The notes under the pieces were generated by a model that ran no database searches, was not told where the DNA came from, and saw nothing but the letters and a program-made list of their open reading frames with translations. Of a DNA stretch of 64,000 nt, positions 55,906 to 63,754 are shown piece by piece (position 1 is the first letter of the stretch; the number at the start of each line of letters is the position of its first letter). The translations under genes and the position numbers were made by a program. This DNA is from JASLEW01 sp963732005 (GTDB lineage: Bacteria; Acidobacteriota; Thermoanaerobaculia; Multivoradales; UBA5704): NCBI GenBank assembly GCA_963732005.1, contig CAVSXT010000004.1, positions 1,240,001 to 1,304,000 of the forward strand. The letters are read 5' to 3'.

Positions 55906-57105
55906 TCAGGCCTCGAGCTGCCGCCGCAGCTCCGCCAGGCCGTCGCGCACGGCGCCCAGCCGCGCCCGGCGCTCGGCGGGACTGCGCGGCAGGCCGACCA
56001 GGCCGGCCGCGCCGGCGCCGGCCTGCAGGCCCGGCAGATCCCGCAGCTCCCGCAGGTCGCCAGCCCAGCGCAGGGCGCGCAGCCTTTGCCGCCAGACCGC
56101 CAGCCGCCGCCCCGCCTCGCGGCGCCGGCCGGCGTGGCGCGGCCGCCCGAGGCGCGCCACGATCTCGGGCAGGGCCGCCGTCGTCGCGCACGCCAGCACC
56201 AGGTCGCAGCCGGCCACGAAGGCGGCCTCGGCGCGCGCCGGGAGGTCCCCGCGGTCGGCCAGCGCCTGCATCTCGAGGTCGTCGCTCACCACCAGGCCGT
56301 CGAAGCCCAGCTTGCCGCGCAGCAGCCCCTCGATCACCGCCGGCGAAAGGCTGGCGGGCCGCTCCTCGCGGTCGAGCGCCGGGTAGACGGCATGGGAAAC
56401 CATGACGGCGCCGGCCAGCGGCAGCAGCGCGGCGTAGGGCTTCAGATGCGGCGCCAGCGCCGCGGCGCTCAGCCGCACCACGGCGGTGCGGTGGTGGGTG
56501 TCGGCCTCGGCGGCGCCCAGGCCGGGGAAATGCTTGAGGCAGCCGCCGACCCCGCCGCCGTGGAGGCCGCGCAGGAAGGCGCGGGCGCGCTGAGTCACCG
56601 CCGCGTCGCGGCTGCCGAGGTAGCGGCCGTCGAGGGCGTTGCCGGTCTCGCCGCGATCGAGGTCGACGACCGGCGCGAAATCGAGATCGAGATCGAACAG
56701 GCGCAGCGCCTGCGCGATCCAATGTCCCGCCTGCCGCGCCAAGGGCGGCGGCCGTCGCGCCAGCAGCGCCGCCGCCGGCGCCGGCCCCACCAACCCGCTC
56801 AGGCGATCGACCCGGCCGCCCTCGGCATCGACGGCGAGCACTGCCGCCGGCAGCAGCCGGCGCAGCTCGGAGACGAGAGCGAAGAGCTGCGCCGGGGTCG
56901 CCAGGTTGCGCCGGAACAGCACCACGCCGCCCGGCCGCGACGCCGCCAGCAGGGCGGCGGTGGCGTCGTCGAGACGCGGCCCCGGGATCCCCGTGAAGAC
57001 GAAGTCGGCAGCGGCGCCGATTGCCGACGGGCGCCGCATGGCCCGCGGTTCGGCTGCCCGCATCGGTCCTTGCCGCCGGCCGGGCGGCACCGCTGTCACC
57101 TTCAT
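55906..57105 (-). CDS. nagZ: beta-N-acetylhexosaminidase (GH3 family, NagZ-like)
   Basis: 399 residues. GH3 motifs: 'LLPAAVLAVDAEGGRVDRL', 'DLDFAPVVDLDRGETGNAL', 'GCLKHFPGLGAAEADTHH' with the general acid/base His, and 'GFDGLVVSDDLEMQALAD' with the nucleophile Asp. Cytoplasmic, acting in peptidoglycan recycling. The first 30 residues are unconserved. The ATG overlaps the mutS stop codon (ATGA), so nagZ is translationally coupled to mutS. Confidence 0.9.
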   Translation of the reverse strand: MKVTAVPPGRRQGPMRAAEPRAMRRPSAIGAAADFVFTGIPGPRLDDATAALLAASRPGGVVLFRRNLATPAQLFALVSELRRLLPAAVLAVDAEGGRVDRLSGLVGPAPAAALLARRPPPLARQAGHWIAQALRLFDLDLDFAPVVDLDRGETGNALDGRYLGSRDAAVTQRARAFLRGLHGGGVGGCLKHFPGLGAAEADTHHRTAVVRLSAAALAPHLKPYAALLPLAGAVMVSHAVYPALDREERPASLSPAVIEGLLRGKLGFDGLVVSDDLEMQALADRGDLPARAEAAFVAGCDLVLACATTAALPEIVARLGRPRHAGRRREAGRRLAVWRQRLRALRWAGDLRELRDLPGLQAGAGAAGLVGLPRSPAERRARLGAVRDGLAELRRQLEA

Positions 57106-59852
57106 CCCAGGCGCGACTTCAGGCTGTGCAGCAGATTGAGCGCCGCCAGCGGCGCCATCTGGTCGAGGTCCACCGCGCGCAGCAGGGAGGCGACCACCTG
57201 CTCCGGAGGCGCGAACAGCGTCAGCTGCGCAGGATCCGCGGCGGCGGCCGGAGCATGGCCGCGGGCGAGGCGGGGGCGCCCTGCCAGGTCGTATTCCTGG
57301 GCCTCGAGGTTGGCGAGGATCTCGGCCGCCCGCTCGATCACCGGCGGCGGCAGGCCCGCGAGCCGCGCCACGTGCAGGCCGTAGGACTTGTCGGCGCTGC
57401 CCGGCACCACCTGCCGCAGGAAGACGATGCGCTCGTCCCACTCCTTGACCGCCATGGTGCGGTTGACCACCCGCGGCAGCAGCGCCGCGAGCTCGGTCAG
57501 CTCGTGATAGTGCGTGGCGAACAGCGTCTTCGGGCGGCGGTGCTCGTGCAGGTGCTCGACGATCGCCCAGGCCAGCGACAGGCCGTCGAAGGTGGCGGTG
57601 CCCCGCCCCACCTCGTCGAGGATCACCAGGCTGTGCTCGGTCGCGTGGCGCAGGATGTTGGCGGTCTCGATCATCTCCACCATGAACGTCGACTCGCCGC
57701 GGGCCAGATCGTCGGAGGCGCCGACGCGGGTGAAGATGCGATCGACGACCCCAATCGCCGCCGAGTCGGCCGGCACCAGGCTGCCCGCCTGCGCCATCAG
57801 CACGATCAGCGCCACCTGTCGCAGATAGGTGGACTTGCCGCCCATGTTGGGGCCGGTCAGCAGCACGATCTGCGCCGTTTCGGCGTCGAGCTCGACGTCG
57901 TTGGGGACGAAGGCGTCGCGGCTGGCCTGCTCGACCACCGGATGGCGCCCTTCGCGGATGGCGATGGGGCCGCCGGCCGGCAGCATCCGCGGGCAGCCGT
58001 AGCGCTGGCGGGCGGCCACCTCGGCGAAGGACGCCAGCACGTCGAGCGCGCCCAGGGCGGCGGCCAGGGCGTGCAGACCGGCGGCGGCAGCGGCGACGGT
58101 CGCGGTCAGGCCTTGGAAATGCTGCACCTCGAGCGCCACCTGGCGCTCCTCGGCGGCGAGGATCTGCTCCTCGAGCTCCTTGAGCTCGGTGGTGACGTAG
58201 CGCTCGGCGTTGGCGAGGGTCTGGCGGCGGATGTAGTCGGCGGGCACCCTGGCCTGGTTGGCGTTGCTGACCTCCAGGTAGTAGCCGAAGACGCGGTTGT
58301 AGCGCGCCTTGAGCGAGGCGATGCCGGTGCGCTCCCGCTCGCGCGCCTCTAGGGCCAGCACGTGGCGCTTGCTGTCGCGGGTCAGCGAGCGGTAGCGGTC
58401 GAGCTCGGGATCGACGCCGGCGGCGATGACGCCGCCCTCGTCGAAGCTGGCGGCAGGGGACGGCTCGAGCACCCGCGCCAGCTCGGCGGCGAGCCCGGGC
58501 AGTGGATCGGCAGCCGCCAGCTCGCCGAGCAGCGCCGCCGCCGCCGCCGCGATCTCGGCGAGGATCGCCGGCGCTGCGGCGAGCCCGTCGCGCAACGCCG
58601 CCGCCTCGCGCGGCATGAGCGTGCCGAGGACGGCGCGCGCCAGCAACCGCTCCGGATCGCCGGCGCGAGCCAGGTGGCCGCGCAGGCGCTCGCGCCGTGG
58701 ATGGTCGGCGGCCAGCTCCACCACCGCCTGGTGGCGGCGGCCGATCGCCTCTGGGTCGCGCAGGGGCCGCCGCAGCCATTCGCGCAGCAGGCGGCCGCCG
58801 GGCGGCGTGGCGGTGTGGTCGAGCACCCCGAGGAGGGTGACGCGGCGCCGGCCGGGGCCGGTGGCGGCGGCAGCCGCGGCGCCGGCCGGGCGGAAGACCT
58901 CGAGATTGGCGAGGGTCGCGGCGTCCAGGACCAGGCGGTCCTGCACCTCGCGCACCGCCAGGGCCTGGACGTGGGCGAGCTCGCTGCGCTGGGTCTCGCG
59001 GGCGTAGGCCAGGGCGGCGGCGGCGGCGAGCACCGCCGGCTCGTCCGGCTGCAGGCCGAAGCCGCGCAGCGTTCCGGTGCCGAAATGCCGCTGCAGCAGC
59101 TCGGCGGCGCGCCGCGGATCGAGCAGCCGGTCGCCCTCGAGCGCGGTGACGCAGGGGCAGTCGCGCTCCGCCCACTCGCTCACCGCCGGTGGCGGCGCGG
59201 CGCCGCCGGCCAGCAGCAGCTCGCGCGGCCGCAACAGGGCGAGGTCGTCGGCGGCCTCCTCGACGCTGGCCCAGCGGCGGACGAAGAAGTCGCCGGTCGA
59301 GACGTCGAGGAAAGCGCCGGCGCCGATCGCGGGCCGCTCGCCGGGAGCATCGCGTCCGGCCGGCCCCGGCCCTGCCGCGCCGGGCTCGCCGCGGGGTCCG
59401 CGGGCCTCACGTCGCCCGCGCCCCTCGCTCCAGGCGACGGCGGCGAGCAGGTTCTCCTCCCGGCTGTCGAGCAGGCCGGGATCGGAGAGGGTGCCCGGGG
59501 TCACCACGCGGACCACCTCGCGGCGCACCAGCCCCTTGGCCTTGGCCGGGTCCTCGACCTGGTCGCAGATCGCCGCCTTGAGCCCCGCCGCCAGGAGCTT
59601 GGCGAGGTAGGTGTCCAGCGCATGGTGCGGGACGCCGCACATCGGCGCTTCGTTGTCGCTGCCGCGCTGCCGGGCGGTGAGCTGAACCTCGAGGATGGGG
59701 GCCGCCTTGACGGCGTCGTCGAAGAACATCTCGAAGAAGTCGCCCATGCGGTACAGCACGATCGCGTCCGGGTGCTGCGCCTTGACCGCGAGGTACTGGC
59801 GCAGCATCGGCGTCAAATGCAGCGTCGGCGGACGCACGGCCGGGTCGGACAT
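57102..59852 (-). CDS. mutS: DNA mismatch repair protein MutS
   Basis: 916 residues. Mismatch-binding motif 'YRMGDFFEMFFDDA' (Phe39-x-Glu41), 'RGSDNEAPMCGVPHHALDTY', core/clamp 'RYNRVFGYYLEVSNANQARV', Walker A 'LLTGPNMGGKSTYLRQ', Walker B 'SLVILDEVGRGTATFDG' and the C-terminal beta-clamp/dimer region. A Gly/Pro/Arg-rich insert of about 35 residues interrupts the connector domain after 'VAWSEGRG'. ATG at 59852 is chosen because homology starts soon after; TATACT lies eight bases upstream. nagZ is coupled downstream. Confidence 0.96.
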   Translation of the reverse strand: MSDPAVRPPTLHLTPMLRQYLAVKAQHPDAIVLYRMGDFFEMFFDDAVKAAPILEVQLTARQRGSDNEAPMCGVPHHALDTYLAKLLAAGLKAAICDQVEDPAKAKGLVRREVVRVVTPGTLSDPGLLDSREENLLAAVAWSEGRGRREARGPRGEPGAAGPGPAGRDAPGERPAIGAGAFLDVSTGDFFVRRWASVEEAADDLALLRPRELLLAGGAAPPPAVSEWAERDCPCVTALEGDRLLDPRRAAELLQRHFGTGTLRGFGLQPDEPAVLAAAAALAYARETQRSELAHVQALAVREVQDRLVLDAATLANLEVFRPAGAAAAAATGPGRRRVTLLGVLDHTATPPGGRLLREWLRRPLRDPEAIGRRHQAVVELAADHPRRERLRGHLARAGDPERLLARAVLGTLMPREAAALRDGLAAAPAILAEIAAAAAALLGELAAADPLPGLAAELARVLEPSPAASFDEGGVIAAGVDPELDRYRSLTRDSKRHVLALEARERERTGIASLKARYNRVFGYYLEVSNANQARVPADYIRRQTLANAERYVTTELKELEEQILAAEERQVALEVQHFQGLTATVAAAAAGLHALAAALGALDVLASFAEVAARQRYGCPRMLPAGGPIAIREGRHPVVEQASRDAFVPNDVELDAETAQIVLLTGPNMGGKSTYLRQVALIVLMAQAGSLVPADSAAIGVVDRIFTRVGASDDLARGESTFMVEMIETANILRHATEHSLVILDEVGRGTATFDGLSLAWAIVEHLHEHRRPKTLFATHYHELTELAALLPRVVNRTMAVKEWDERIVFLRQVVPGSADKSYGLHVARLAGLPPPVIERAAEILANLEAQEYDLAGRPRLARGHAPAAAADPAQLTLFAPPEQVVASLLRAVDLDQMAPLAALNLLHSLKSRLG

Positions 59853-59860
59853 CGGCGCGC

Positions 59861-59921
59861 AGTATATCGGGCCGCCTGCGGCCCTTCTCCCGGGCCATTG
59901 CGGCACTCCTCCTCCTATACT
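59861..59921. promoter_or_regulatory. divergent -10 boxes of mutS and tsaB
   Basis: Minus strand TATACT at 59861-59866, eight bases from the mutS ATG. Plus strand TATACT at 59916-59921, exactly six bases from the tsaB ATG. Both suggest leaderless or nearly leaderless transcripts; -35 elements are weak. Confidence 0.5.
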
Positions 59922-59927
59922 TCTGTC

Positions 59928-60821
59928 ATGACGGCAAAACCGCCCGTGGACGAGCACGGTGGCGGTCTGGTGCTGGCGCTCGACGCCGGATCGCCGATGG
60001 TGAGCGTCGCGGTCGGGCGCGGCGGTGCGGTGCTGGCGGCGCGCGCCGTGGCCCTGGAGCGCTCGTCGACGCAGCTGCTGGCGCTGGTGGCCGAGACGTT
60101 GGCGGCGGCCGGAGTGCGCCCGGCCGACCTCGACGGCGTGGTGGCGCTGGCCGGTCCGGGCAGCTTCACCGGCCTGCGCGTCGGCCTGGCGACGGCGCTC
60201 GGCCTGTATCAGGGCCTGGGCGTACGGGCGCAGGCGCTGCCGACGCTGGCGGCGCTGGCCGCGGCGAGCGCGGCGCCCCCGGGCAGCCTGGTGATCGCCG
60301 CGGTCGACGCGCTGCGCGGCGACTGGTCGGCGCAGGCCTTCCGGATCGGCGGGCCGCTGCCGGTGCCGCTGGGCGAGATGGCCTTGGTGCCGGCGGCGGA
60401 GCTGCCGCGGCGTTGGGCGCCCACGGCGGGCGCGGAGCCGCACGCTGCGGACGCGGAGCCGCACGCTGCGGACCTCTCGGCGGTCCGCGAGACACCGGAT
60501 ATGAGGGCATTCCGAGAGACTCCGGAGATGCAGGCGGCCCCGGAGATGGAGGCGGCCCCGGAGATGCAAGAAGCCCCGGAGATCATCGCCTTCGGTGCGG
60601 CGGCGCTCTGCCGCGCCATCGCCGCTGCCGGCGGACGGGCGCGCTGTCGGGAGGCGCCGCCGCTGGCGCCGGCGGCGCTGCGCCTGGCCGCGGCGCTGCC
60701 GCCGGCGAGCTGGCAGGCGGCCAGCCTGGCGGCGCCGATCTATTCGCGGCCGCCGGCCACTACGTCGCCAAGGCCGAGGATCGCGCCGGCGGCGCCGGCG
60801 CCGGGGGGTCCGGGCTCTTGA
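59928..60821 (+). CDS. tsaB: tRNA threonylcarbamoyladenosine biosynthesis protein TsaB
   Basis: 297 residues, longer than the usual 220-240. ASKHA fold: 'GLVLALDAGSPMVSVAVG', 'VALAGPGSFTGLRVGLATAL' and 'LPTLAALAAAS'. TsaB partners TsaD/TsaE in making t6A37 of ANN-decoding tRNAs. Residues about 160-210 are a repeat-encoded insert ('EPHAADAEPHAAD' and 'EMQAAPEMEAAPEM'). The C-terminus is Pro/Ala-rich. rimI follows, the usual partner gene. Confidence 0.9.
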   Translation: MTAKPPVDEHGGGLVLALDAGSPMVSVAVGRGGAVLAARAVALERSSTQLLALVAETLAAAGVRPADLDGVVALAGPGSFTGLRVGLATALGLYQGLGVRAQALPTLAALAAASAAPPGSLVIAAVDALRGDWSAQAFRIGGPLPVPLGEMALVPAAELPRRWAPTAGAEPHAADAEPHAADLSAVRETPDMRAFRETPEMQAAPEMEAAPEMQEAPEIIAFGAAALCRAIAAAGGRARCREAPPLAPAALRLAAALPPASWQAASLAAPIYSRPPATTSPRPRIAPAAPAPGGPGS

Positions 60822-60844
60822 GCTGGCTCTCGGCCTCGTTTCCC

Positions 60845-61357
60845 GTGACCGCCGAGATCACCATCCGCCCGGCCGTCGCGGCCGACCTGCCCCGACTCGC
60901 CGCGCTGGAGGCGGCCAGCTTCCCCGATCCATGGTCGGCCGCGCTGCTGGCCGGCGAGCTGGCGCATCCCGGCGGCGTGATGCTGGTCGCCGGCGGCGGC
61001 ACGCCGCTCTCCGGCGCCAGCACGCCGCTCTCCGGCGCCGGCACGCCGCTCTCCGACACCGGCGGCGGCGCGTCGCTCGCGGGCTATGCCTGCTTCCGGC
61101 TGGGGGGCGGCGAGGCGGAGCTGCTGCGCGTGGCGGTCGAACCGGCGGCGCGCAACCACGGCATCGCGCGGCGCCTGCTGGCGGCCGGCCTCGACCGCCT
61201 GCGGGCCGCCGGCACGGTCAGCTGCCACCTCGAGGTGCGGCCGGCCAACGCCGGTGCGCTGGCGGTCTACGGCTCCCTGGGCTTCACCCTCTGCGGCCAC
61301 CGCCGGGCCTACTATCGCGACGGCTCCGATGCCCTGGTGCTGCGCCGAGACCTGTAG
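60845..61357 (+). CDS. rimI: ribosomal-protein-alanine N-acetyltransferase RimI-like
   Basis: 170 residues, GNAT fold: 'EITIRPAVAADLPRLAALEA', the acetyl-CoA site 'EPAARNHGIARRLLAAGL', and 'LEVRPANAGALAVYGSLGF' with the final Tyr-rich 'GHRRAYYRDGSDALVL'. Acetylates the N-terminus of S18 in model bacteria. Three copies of a seven-residue 'TPLSGAS'-type repeat (21-bp repeat, about 61008-61065) are inserted between strands. GTG 60845 fits the conserved start; TTG 60818 overlapping the tsaB stop is an alternative. Confidence 0.88.
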   Translation: MTAEITIRPAVAADLPRLAALEAASFPDPWSAALLAGELAHPGGVMLVAGGGTPLSGASTPLSGAGTPLSDTGGGASLAGYACFRLGGGEAELLRVAVEPAARNHGIARRLLAAGLDRLRAAGTVSCHLEVRPANAGALAVYGSLGFTLCGHRRAYYRDGSDALVLRRDL

Positions 61358-61614
61358 CCCACCGCTCCGGGTCCGCCACCCGGCCCGGCCGCTATCTGGA
61401 ACCGGGGAGCCGCGGGCGAGGTGCCGGTGGCGCGCGCTGGGCGTTCGGGCATCCGGGGTAGTACCCCCGCCGATGGCCACGGCCAGCGCGCGGGCGGTCT
61501 CGACGCTGAAGCAGCAGCAGTCTGGTCACGAGCAGGTAGAGCCGCAGCACTACCTCTTTGGAAGGCCGGCCGGACACGCCGACACCAACGGATCGTCATC
61601 GACAAGGAGCACAC

Positions 61615-61773
61615 ATGAAGAAGAGCCGCAAGCTCATGCTCTACCGCGAGACCCTACGCCAGCTCGCCTCGCCCGACTCGCTCCGCGAGGCGGCCGGAGG
61701 CGGGAGCACGCTGCTGCTTTGCATGCCGACGCGAGAGTTCACCTTGTGCCCGGTCAACACCTGCAGCCAGTGA
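61615..61773 (+). CDS. lanA: class I lanthipeptide precursor peptide B
   Basis: 52 residues. The leader 'KKSRKLMLYRETLRQLASP' shares R-K-L-M-L-x-R-E-T-L with precursor A; a Gly-Gly-Gly follows, and the core has three Cys and several Ser/Thr ('STLLLCMPTREFTLCPVNTC'). AAGGAG lies shortly before the ATG. No modification, transport or immunity gene is adjacent, so it probably relies on LanB/LanC at 1.3-6.1 kb. The region 61358-61614 before it holds a 13-bp palindrome (61455-61467) and no gene. Confidence 0.8.
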   Translation: MKKSRKLMLYRETLRQLASPDSLREAAGGGSTLLLCMPTREFTLCPVNTCSQ

Positions 61774-61825
61774 TCCGCTGACGTCTTCCCCTGCGTGGGG
61801 TACGGCGGTGGCGGGGCGCAGCGAG

Positions 61826-61945
61826 TCCGTCTGTGTGGGCAAGGGCGTCAACTCGTTCTGCATCGACCTGCACCACCTTTGCCAGGGGGGCAGCTTCTGC
61901 CCGAAGTCCAACACGCTGCAATGCCTGTGCGCCTCGCCCCCGTAG
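61826..61945 (+). pseudogene. Cys-rich orphan core-like frame
   Basis: The frame from about 61826 to the TAG at 61943 encodes six evenly spread Cys ('SVCVGKGVNSFCIDLHHLCQ', then 'GGSFCPKSNTLQCLCASPP'), with Ser/Thr between. A GTG at 61808 could start it, but there is no leader. It lies just after precursor B in a different frame, so it may be a decayed second core or precursor. The remainder of 61946-62485 contains no convincing gene, only repeats. Confidence 0.4.
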
Positions 61946-62185
61946 CAGGGCTCGGGCAGCGGGCCGCCGCCGGCATGCGGGGGCCGGTGGGGCGGTCTCG
62001 GGCGGATGCGACAGAGCTTGGTCAAGAACTGCGCTGACTTGGCCCGGCAGGGCGCAATCCGCACGTCTTTACCGTCCGTGCAGTAGTAGGACGACCTTAG
62101 TTTGAGCCCGACTTATAACGGCGCAACACTTCCAACGCCCATTCCGGTAGCCGGAGAGCCTGGAATTGAATCTCCGGCAAGGAGC

Positions 62186-62232
62186 ACTACCGCATCCGGG
62201 GTAGTGTCCTACTAGGACACTACCGCATCCGG
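62186..62232. repeat. 25-bp palindrome flanked by 14-bp direct repeats
   Basis: 62200-62224 is a perfect inverted repeat with 12-base arms (GGTAGTGTCCTA and TAGGACACTACC) around one C. ACTACCGCATCCGG occurs at 62186-62199 and again at 62219-62232. The 14-mer GCATCCGGGGTAGT at 62192-62205 also occurs at 61449-61462, before precursor B. Probably a transposon-end relic. Confidence 0.65.
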
Positions 62233-62485
62233 CCGCGCCTTGCCCCGGCGCGAAAGCCGGTGCTATCCTGGTTTCGTTGCCACGCATGCACGCCGCCCTG
62301 CACTTGCCGCCCCCGCCTGTCCGCCCCCGCCGCGGCGAGGTCAAGCCGGGGCGCAGCCAGGAGGCGGCAGCGCGGTGACACGCCCTCTGCCGCTCCCCCT
62401 CCGCCGCTCCCCAGCTGCACCCCTACCGCCGGTCCATTCGGGACGTCCCGGGTGGGCGTCCACTCAGCCAAAGGAGGTCCGAGAC

Positions 62486-62719
62486 ATGTCGAATCGGGAC
62501 GAGCTGAAAGCCGAGCTGATCGAGACAGACGAGCAGTTCCGCCGCCTGTACGAGGAGCACCGCGAGTACGAGCGGCGGCTTTCCGAGCTCAATCAGAAGA
62601 CCTTGCCGTCCCAGGATGACGAGATCGAGGAAAAGAAGATCAAGCTGCACAAGCTGGCGCTGAAGGACCGCATGGAGGAGCTGCTCCGCGCCCACCGCGA
62701 GGCGCGCGTCTCCGTCTGA
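62486..62719 (+). CDS. DUF465 (YdcH-like) small coiled-coil protein
   Basis: 77 residues, almost wholly helical: 'ELIETDEQFRRLYEEHREYE' and 'EIEEKKIKLHKLALKDRMEE' match the DUF465/YdcH two-helix coiled coil, including the 'LKDRME' motif. Function unknown; the family is widespread. A perfect AAGGAGGT lies seven bases before the ATG. Confidence 0.88.
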   Translation: MSNRDELKAELIETDEQFRRLYEEHREYERRLSELNQKTLPSQDDEIEEKKIKLHKLALKDRMEELLRAHREARVSV

Positions 62720-62837
62720 CCGCGCCCCGCCGGCCACAGTCCGCGCACGTTCACCTGCCCGGAAGAGGCCGCCACCGCGCTGCTACCGTCTGATGCTCCG
62801 ATCCCTGTGCCAGGGCACCGCCGCCCGCAGCTGTCTG

Positions 62838-63028
62838 GACGCCGCCGTCCGCGGCGGCCAGGACGCCGCCGTCCGCGGCGGTCAGGGCGCCGCCGTCCGC
62901 GGCGGTCTGGGCGCCGCCGTCCGCGGCGGCCAGGACGCCGCCGTCCGCAACTGTCTGGACGCCGCCGTTCGCGGCGGCCAGGGCGCCGCCGTCCGCAACT
63001 GTCTGGACGCAGTTCGCGGCGGCCACCG
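62838..63028. repeat. 24-bp minisatellite before psd
   Basis: Seven full 24-bp units (62838-63005) plus a partial eighth, each built on GCCGCCGTCCGC and usually GGCGGYC; two carry AACTGTCTG at the end instead. The array fills most of the 312-base gap between the DUF465 gene and psd. Each unit can form a short GC hairpin. Because 24 is divisible by three it also reads as an 8-residue repeat, but coding is not supported. Confidence 0.8.
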
Positions 63029-63031
63029 CCG

Positions 63032-63754
63032 ATGAGCTTCGCCAGAGAGAGCTGGCCGTTCGTCGCGCCGTTCGCGCTGCTGGCCGCGATCGCCATCTTC
63101 GCCGGCCGGCCGCTGTGGGCCCTGGCCGCCGGCATTGCCGGGCTCGGCGTGCTCGCCTTCTTCCGCGACCCGGCGCGCCGCTTCACCGGCGCGCCGGAGA
63201 TCGTGCTGGCGCCGGCCGCCGGGCTGGTCACCCTCGTCGACGCCGTCGAGGACCCAGAGCTGGGACCGGGACCCTGGCAGCGCATCGTCACCTTCCTTTC
63301 CGTCTTCGACGTGCACGTCCAGAAGGTGCCGGCCGGCGGCGAGGTGATCGCTTCGAGCTTCGCCGCCGGCAGGAAGGTGGCGGCCTTCCGCGCCGATGCC
63401 GGCCAGGTCAACGAGCAGCATCTGACCGTCATCCGCCGCCCCGGCGGCGACCTCATCGGCGTCCGCCAGATCGCCGGCCTGCTGGCGCGGCGGGTGGTCT
63501 GCTACCTGGCGGCCGGCGATCGCATCGAGCGCGGCCAGCCGCTCGGCCTGATCAAGTTCGGCTCGCGGGTCGACCTGCTGTTGCCGGCCGGCTACCAGGT
63601 GCTGGTGAAGCGAGGCGACCGCCTGCGCAACGGCCTCACCCCGGTCGCCGTGCCGGCCGCCGTCCCGGCCGCGCCTCCGGACCCGGCACCGGTTCCTGCT
63701 CCGGCCGCAGGGCCGGGCGCGGCGGCGGCCGGCGCCGCGAGAGACCGGCCATGA
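63032..63754 (+). CDS. psd: phosphatidylserine decarboxylase (short, archaeal-type)
   Basis: 240 residues. Makes phosphatidylethanolamine. Two N-terminal membrane segments ('FVAPFALLAAIAIFAG', 'LAAGIAGLGVLAFF') are followed by the core with His95 ('SVFDVHVQKVPAGG') and the self-cleavage/pyruvoyl site 'IKFGSRVDLLLP' (Gly177-Ser178). The tail is Pro/Ala-rich. The stop overlaps the pssA start (ATGA), so the two-step pathway is coupled. Confidence 0.93.
   Translation: MSFARESWPFVAPFALLAAIAIFAGRPLWALAAGIAGLGVLAFFRDPARRFTGAPEIVLAPAAGLVTLVDAVEDPELGPGPWQRIVTFLSVFDVHVQKVPAGGEVIASSFAAGRKVAAFRADAGQVNEQHLTVIRRPGGDLIGVRQIAGLLARRVVCYLAAGDRIERGQPLGLIKFGSRVDLLLPAGYQVLVKRGDRLRNGLTPVAVPAAVPAAPPDPAPVPAPAAGPGAAAAGAARDRP

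Noticed and set aside
62838..63028. CRISPR array
   Set aside because: Units are contiguous with no unique spacers and no cas genes nearby; it is a minisatellite.
62793..63035. 80-residue protein made of 8-residue repeats
   Set aside because: Open only because the repeat length is divisible by three; the opposite strand is open too, no ribosome-binding site, and no non-repeat domain.
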